This document shows positions 59,701-64,000 of a stretch of 64,000 nt of DNA, one piece after another. The stretch comes from Alisma plantago-aquatica (lineage: Eukaryota; Streptophyta; Magnoliopsida; Alismatales; Alismataceae), in NCBI GenBank assembly GCA_963693085.1, contig OY856409.1, positions 1,539,916,072 to 1,539,980,071 of the forward strand, read 5' to 3'. Every line of letters begins with the position of its first letter. Position 1 is the first letter of the stretch. The notes under the pieces were generated by a model, which saw only the letters and a program-made list of their open reading frames with translations, did no database searches and was not told the origin of the DNA. A program made the translations under genes and the position numbers.

Positions 59701-60307
59701 TCGATTTAATAGAAAAAGGAATTAGAATCATTCTAGAAATTCCAATGAAAATTGGTGCAGATAATAAGAGAATGGAAGGATATTTTTCATAGGACGCTAA
59801 GTCATGACAAAACAGATAAAAATGCCATCTCCTGTGAAACACCTAGAAAAAACATTTATAAGTAAAATACTACCTTTGAACTTTCTCTTCTTCTTGGCTC
59901 TTCTGCGTTTTCTGTCAGTTTGTGTCAGCTCTGCCTCCTCCTTAATATCACCTTTACCAGTAAAGATCTCCTCAGGAGCAAGCATAGCAGCATCAGAGAC
60001 GGCTAAAGGTGCGATCTGTTATATAGCAGATGAGTAAATGACCTGATAAGTGAATAATAAATGCAAAACGCCAAGTAGCAAAACCAATTAACCTCTTCCA
60101 TAGCCAAAGCAGGAACATTTGATTGTATGGCCATGTCCTCAATAACCTGGGAAAATGACAAAACAAATCGTGAATATTAAACACCACCATCAAAAGAAGA
60201 AGAAAAAAACAGTATACATATAGAAGATCTCATACTGGTTTGGGGGTAAAGTGAAAATGAGATAGAGCATCCAGTTTCAAACAAAGCTTCTTGAATAGCA
60301 CATTTGC
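50715..60307 (-). CDS. MPP10: MPP10, U3 snoRNP / SSU processome protein, last four coding exons (partial)
   Basis: MPP10 binds Imp3 and Imp4 in the U3 snoRNP and is needed for 18S rRNA processing in the nucleolus. Minus-strand exons: 60307-60236 (LFKKLCLKLDALSHFHFTPKP), 60146-60093 (VIEDMAIQSNVPALAMEE), 60015-59874 (IAPLAVSDAAMLAPEEIF, GKGDIKEEAELTQTDRKRRR, KKKRKFK) and 50779-50715 (ADSAKRASKKARPQTATPVAA, stop). Every junction is GT-AG and phases agree: the third exon ends with one base, G, which pairs with CT opening the last exon to give Ala. No stop interrupts the coding parts. The LDALSHFHF...KPVIEDM and EEAELT..(D/E)RKRRR segments are hallmarks of the family. The last intron is 9094 bp and packed with transposons. 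Upstream exons lie beyond 60307 and were not found in the window. Confidence 0.88.
50780..52150 (-). other. MPP10 last intron, part without recognised elements
   Basis: AT-rich non-coding DNA; the acceptor side has a short T tract (CTTTTTCAG on the minus strand). Nothing else recognised. Confidence 0.5.
52155..52505. repeat. Minisatellite, unit about 112-119 bp, three copies
   Basis: TCAAGGGCATTCAACTCCCA recurs at 52175, 52294 and 52406. Each is followed by CA(G/C)AATCA, an A-rich AAGAAAAAAGAAAA run, and GTTCACCGACCAA(A/C)TTG. Lies in the MPP10 intron. Confidence 0.92.
52573..54519. mobile_element. TIR-type DNA element rich in GTATCC/GGATAC motifs
   Basis: The left end AAGCACGGATAC (52573) is inverted relative to GTATCTGTGCTT (ending 54519). 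Clusters of GGATAC/GTATCC follow each end (52595-52700 and 54425-54510). A further end-like GTATCTATATTTGTGCTT near 54108 may mark a nested or duplicated copy. A Tourist-like MITE is inserted at 52976. No target duplication could be confirmed, so the family is uncertain (hAT- or Mutator-like non-autonomous). Confidence 0.55.
52976..53510. mobile_element. Tourist-like (PIF/Harbinger) MITE, 535 bp
   Basis: GGCCCTGTTTGGTACG at the left is a perfect 16-base inverted match to the right end CGTACCAAACAGGGCC. TTA stands on both sides (52973-52975 and 53511-53513). The interior is non-coding. Its termini differ from those of the large element at 39857, so it belongs to another PIF/Harbinger family. 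Confidence 0.95.
54503..54582. repeat. 42-bp tandem duplication
   Basis: TATCTGTATCTGTGCTTCCT and the following bases through CTACATGG occur twice at a 42 bp step with one substitution (AACTC against AATTC). It spans the right end of the element at 52573. Confidence 0.9.
54840..56200 (+). mobile_element. Copia-type retrotransposon 3' fragment (RNase H end and LTR start)
   Basis: At 54915-55000 the + strand encodes RPSAESKYRAMAHATSDLL, the RNase H signature of Copia pol. ADLFTKSIY follows (55193-55220), then SKLGA and IYTPT before CAACTTGAGGG, the start of the usual polypurine tract. A hAT-like MITE is inserted exactly there (55288-56029), and the LTR-like start TGTTAATATAATAAG follows at 56041. 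Several stops; truncated on the 5' side. Lies in the MPP10 intron, opposite to the gene. Confidence 0.82.
55288..56029. mobile_element. hAT-like element, 742 bp, inserted at the Copia polypurine tract
   Basis: The left end TAGACATGTCCAACTGGGT is related to the reverse complement of the right end, TAGACCTATCAAATGGGT. The 8 bp flanks are CTTGAGGG and CTTGAAGT (6 of 8). The interior carries TGGGTTTGGGT-type motifs on one side and AACCCACT-type on the other. No transposase is coded. Confidence 0.78.
56488..57156. mobile_element. hAT-like element, 669 bp, GCGCCTAAGCGGCAAGGCG type
   Basis: The ends are CATACTTGTC and GACAAGTATG, a perfect 10-base inverted repeat. GATGTCTC (56480-56487) and CATGTCTC (57157-57164) form an 8-bp duplication with one change. 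Subterminal CGCCTAGGCG and GGCAAGGCG motifs occur at the left and TGCCTTGCCGCC at the right. Interior AT-rich and non-coding. Confidence 0.88.
57358..58480. mobile_element. hAT-like element, about 1.12 kb, rich in AAGCGG motifs
   Basis: CTGACAATCT stands at 57348-57357 and again at 58481-58490, so 8-10 bp are duplicated. Both ends carry dense GAAGCGG/CCGCTT motifs in opposite orientation (57365-57460 and 58310-58475). The interior is AT-rich and non-coding. The exact ends may shift by one or two bases. Confidence 0.85.
58815..59330. repeat. Dispersed element, copy 1 (terminal direct repeats)
   Basis: About 500 bp shared in order with 61235-61745 (for example GGCCACAGAAAC, GATCTACTAAA, CTGAACTGTTTCGATGGG, AATGGTGAAATCAAT, AGACACAAAACT.TGCAAAAA). 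Within the copy, the first and last ~65 bp are themselves similar in the same orientation (GATGTC...CCACAGAAAC...AAATTTC...AAATTTTGA). Both copies are preceded by ATCAAGGAAGAAAATGT. Confidence 0.75.
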
Positions 60308-61234
60308 CTACAAGACAGAAAACCACATGAATTGATAAGCAAAAATCTCATAACAATCAAGCTCAACAAAATCGTTTGAACATAGCAGACAAGGCCTATA
60401 TCTCGATTAAAAGTCAGACTTCATCTTAAAACATCTCGATGTCCCAAACAGCTCAATTCCTTTCTTGATTGATATAATGCACTGATACCAAATGCAAACT
60501 GGTCAAATTAGCTGTTTTTCAAAAGACAATGCAATAGGGAACCTAATGATTAAAATCTAAACTAATATGAAATAGCTACTCAAAAGGGAATATAATCATC
60601 AAAAGATTTCAATCATCAAGTTTTTCTAAAGAGCCTGACAAAGCCTACATATAGGCGTTTAAACCCAACTAACTAGACAAGTATCCAATGTGGGACTAAA
60701 CCACAGGTGTTACAAAACAAATGGGAAAATATCAAATAACCCCTAGAACGCAAGAAAACTAATAAAACACTATAAATACTACTCAAATGACTATTTCAAA
60801 GGCTATGTTCGCTCTACATCACAATGTCCATATTCCACCAATGCAAATATAGTTAAACTTGGATTCGAAACTTTTGAAGTCGGAAAAATTTAATCTTTAT
60901 CCAGTAAGGTTTCTTGCGATATAGTACACTTTGGAAGAACTTGTTGAAGTATTAGTGTTTCTTATATATGGTGTGAGCCACGAAGCTTAAGGCATGAAGC
61001 AGTGTTGGATATAACCATCACCACCATACCAACCCCCATTTTATAGAATGAAGACCTGGTGCTGACTGCTTAACTTATTCCTCGGTAATCCTCAACTTTT
61101 GAGCTTTGACTACATCCCTTTTTATCCTATCCAAAAGCTATCAAATAAAAGATGAAGATTAAATGATGACATAGTTTATTTATGTTCGAAGGCAACAACC
61201 AAGGAATAGTAAGAATCCTGATCAGTTCGCATCA
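60308..61234. other. Presumed MPP10 intron sequence
   Basis: No further MPP10 exon was recognised. At about 60690 the phrase TATCCAATGTGGGACTAAAC resembles U3 sequence of plant LTRs, so an old LTR scrap is possible. Confidence 0.4.
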
Positions 61235-61745
61235 AGGAAGAAAATGTCCGATTTCGATGTCGTTCGCTGGCCACAGAAACAAAAATATACCAAAATTTCG
61301 ATGGAAATTTTGACAAATGCGTTCCTAGCGTTTCGACGACAAAATCAACGAATTAATTTATGAGATTTTACTAGAATTATCTACTGGTGTAGATCTACTA
61401 AAATATGCAAAAATATTTTGTGTTGGATATGTGGGGGTGGGGGTCTCCTCATGTGTGAGTGAAGGACCCTGAACTGTTTCGATGGGGATTTCGAAGGAGA
61501 ACTTTAATGTCATTTTTCAATGGTGAAATCAATGAAATAAGTCATTCTAGTTCGCAAGCACAATGTATAAACTGAAAAGACACAAAACTATGCAAAAACA
61601 ATGCTCTAGGCAATCCATAGTACATTGTAAAGAAAGAATAATTTCGACGGACAGTGTGTTTCGACAGTGCATTCGATGTCCGATGGCCATCGATATGGAA
61701 ATAATTGTGGAAAATTCAGCAATTTTGTGGAAATTTTAAACTATG
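61235..61745. repeat. Dispersed element, copy 2
   Basis: Partner of 58815-59330 with its own similar terminal segments (about 61255-61320 and 61665-61740). Rich in TTTCGATG motifs. No ORF. The family is unknown to me; it may be a small non-autonomous element whose ends were not resolved. Confidence 0.75.
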
Positions 61746-61895
61746 GTTCGCATTTATCATTCAAGAATGTGAGAATGCCTTTACCAAGGGTAATGAATGA
61801 GGTAAACATCCCATTATTTGTGTCCTTGGGGAGGTTGTATATTTATGAGTATCAAGCAGGTCCAATAAATTTGCTATATCAAAACATTCTGCAGA

Positions 61896-62011
61896 CAGAA
61901 TAGTTTAACCAATGCACAAAGATCAACCACATCGTTGCAGAAGTTGTATGCAAGATGTGGCATTATGATCAGACTAGATCACATTAAAAACTTCCCAACA
62001 TGTATTCCTCT
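61896..62011. repeat. Direct duplication, copy 1 (116 bp)
   Basis: CAGAATAGTTTAACCAATGC through ACATGTATTCCTCT; about 90% identical to 62095-62210, 199 bp away. Confidence 0.92.
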
Positions 62012-62094
62012 TGGTGAAAGAAAATTCACATGCATAAAAAGGCACAGAGATATATATAGGCTTGAGGCCTTGCAGCTTAAGGAACTGGTTTGCT

Positions 62095-62210
62095 CAGAAT
62101 ATTTCAACCAATGCACAAAGATCAACCACAGCATTGCAGAAGTTGTTTGCTAGGATGTAACATTGTGATCAAACTAATCACATTAAAAACTTCCCAACAT
62201 GTATTCCTCT
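62095..62210. repeat. Direct duplication, copy 2, cut by the LINE
   Basis: The similarity to copy 1 stops exactly at CCTCT, where the LINE tail (CAT)n begins. Copy 1 continues TGGTGAAAG instead, so this marks the insertion point of the LINE. Confidence 0.9.
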
Positions 62211-64000
62211 CATCATCATCATCATCATCAACTAAGCCTCAATCCCAACTATGTTGGGGTCGGCTACATAGATCCTTCTTTTCCATTTAGCTCTATCATG
62301 GGTCATATTGTGATTGAGATGTAGAGATTCAAAATTTCTCTTTATAAGCTCTTCCCATGTTAATTTAGGCCTTCCTCTTCTTCTATTAATTGTGTTTGCC
62401 TCAATAGTATTGCTTCGTCAAGGCGCATTAGTCGGTCTGCGTTGCACATGTCCATACCATCTGAGTCGGCCCTCGCAACTTGTCCCCAATGCTCGCCACC
62501 CCCACTTCATTTCTGATATAGTCATTTCTCAAACGATCTTTTCTTGTCTTCCCACACATCCATCTCAACATACACATTTCAGCCACGTTCATCTTGTCAA
62601 GTCCTTGTTTCATCACCCGCCCAACATTCACTCCCATAAAGCATGGCTGGCCGTATAGCAGTTTTATAAAACTTGCTTTTTAGTCTAAGAGGGATCTTCC
62701 GATCACATAATACTCCAGTTGCACTCCTCCATTTCAACCATCCTGCAGTGATCCTATGACAAACGTCATTTTGGGCATCCTCATCTGTTTGAATGATAGA
62801 GCCCAGGTAACGAAATTTATCACATTTTGGTATATCTACTCTGTCCAACTCGGCTTCACCATTCACACTGCGGGATTGGCTGAAATTGCAATGCATATAC
62901 TCAGTTTTGTTCCTACTAATCATCAATCCATTTGATTCCAGTGCGTTTCTCCAAAGTTCAACTTTATCATTCAAACCATCTTTAGTTTCGTCAATCAATT
63001 CAATATCATCAGCAAATAACATACACCAAGGAACATCATCCTGAACATTCTTTGTCAACTCGTCCATAACAAGAACGAACAAATTTGGACTGTGTCGATC
63101 ATTGGTGCACCTGAACTGTGATGGGAAATGTTAGTGTCTCTCCTCCATGAGTCTTCACACTTGCAGTAGAGCTACCGTAATGTCTTTAATCAAGTCAATG
63201 TATTGGATTGGCACACCTTTTTCCTCAAAACCATCCACAAATACTTCTCTGGGTACTCGATCATAAGCCTTTTCCAAATCGATAGAAACCATGTGAAGAT
63301 CTATTTTTCTTTCCCTATACTGCTCCATAAGTCTCCTTATCAGAAAAATAGCATCTGTTGATGAATCTACCAGGCATGAAACCAAATTGGTTGTTTGATA
63401 TCTATGTTATAGATCTTAGCCTCTGCTCAATAATCCTCTCTCAAAGCTTCATTGTATGACTCATCAGCTTGATACCTCCGTAGTTTGTGCAGCTCTGAAC
63501 ATCGCCTTTGTTCTAGTAGATGGGGACTATAGTACTATTTCTCCACTCATCCGGCATCTTCTTTGTCTTCATGATCTTGTTATATAAATTTGTTAACCAC
63601 AACTCCTTCATCCCCCATACTCTTCCATACATCGATGGAAATACTGTCTTGTCAGCGTGCCTTTCTCATTTTCATCTTTTTCAAGGCATTCTTGACCTCA
63701 AAATGTGAAACTCGTCGTGTGTAAATAATATCTTTTGTATCCCTGTCACACGAGTCTCTAACATTATTTACAGTATCTCCATTGAAAAGCTTATGGAAGT
63801 AATTTCTCCATTGGTTCTTGATATCATCATCCTTTACCAGCACTCCACCATCTTCATTCGTGATGCATTTTACTTGACTCAAGTCTCTTCCTTGCCTTTC
63901 TCTTATACGAGCCATTTTATATATATCTTTTTCCCCTTCTCTAGGGTCCAGCTTCTTATAAATATCATCAAAGTATCTAGACCTTGCCTCCTGAACAAGA
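62211..64000 (-). mobile_element. RTE-type LINE, 3' part, running off the window
   Basis: On the minus strand the element ends GTAGCCGACCCCAACATAGT...GGCTTAGTTGATGATGATGA, the characteristic 3' end of plant RTE LINEs with a TGA-type microsatellite tail instead of poly(A). The reverse transcriptase ORF is broken into frames: 63915-63652 (KNQWRNYFHKLFNG), about 63530-63400 (GDVQSCTNYGGIKLMS, with an ERIIEQRL segment), 63385-63155 ([17 protein letters not shown]), 63082-62597 (CMLFADDIELI, then KTEYMHCNFS, KFRYLGSIIQTD) and 62637-62428 (MCMLRWMCGKTRKDRLRND). FADD is the RT active site. The endonuclease part would lie beyond 64000. Confidence 0.95.

Overview
This is a transposon-dense stretch of plant (flowering-plant-type) nuclear DNA. 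The evidence is Athila/Tat-type and chromovirus-type LTR retrotransposons primed by tRNA-Met (TGGTATCAGAGC), CACTA, PIF/Harbinger and hAT DNA transposons, an RTE-type LINE, GT-AG introns, and one recognisable eukaryotic host gene. Nearly every coding remnant carries stops and frameshifts. The species cannot be named from the sequence.

Layout. 1-11398: an old Athila/Tat-type Ty3/gypsy element on the + strand (protease, RT, RNase H, integrase, polypurine tract, then a candidate 3.3 kb 3' LTR). Its RNase H region is split by a 2.84 kb candidate solo LTR (2394-5235) with a decayed 5-bp target duplication. 11.4-14.9 kb: non-coding, with a duplicated segment and a diverged tandem array of about 165 bp units. 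15.2-18.8 kb: a second, older Tat/Ogre-type gag-protease remnant. 18.8-24 kb: AT-rich DNA with a (TA)n tract and a diverged duplication, but no secure gene. 24.0-27.1 kb (minus): a short LTR with its primer site, then a CACTA transposase pseudogene that carries a 384 bp hAT-like MITE with a perfect 8-bp duplication. 29222-38102: a young, complete, non-coding LTR retrotransposon derivative (LARD) on the minus strand, with LTRs of about 3.29 kb that differ at roughly 1.8% by hand count.

39857-49904 is the most interesting object: a 10,048 bp PIF/Harbinger element with matching TIRs and a TTA target duplication. Besides the usual Myb/SANT-like gene and DDE transposase it carries two GRF-type zinc-finger genes (one with an intact reading frame), a second Myb/SANT-like gene and a small basic ORF. 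All six are in the same direction. Each begins at or within about 15 nt of a plausible 3' splice site, downstream of one GC-rich promoter and leader exon near the left end. This suggests, without proof, one transcript alternatively spliced to several ORFs.

50715-60307 (minus) holds the last four coding exons of the host gene for MPP10 (U3 snoRNP / SSU processome). A 9.1 kb last intron is filled with nested transposons: a Tourist-like MITE, Copia debris, three hAT-like elements and a GTATCC-rich TIR element. The upstream part of the gene lies beyond the window. 62211-64000 (minus) is the 3' end of an RTE-type LINE ending in a (TGA)n tail, apparently inside an upstream MPP10 intron.
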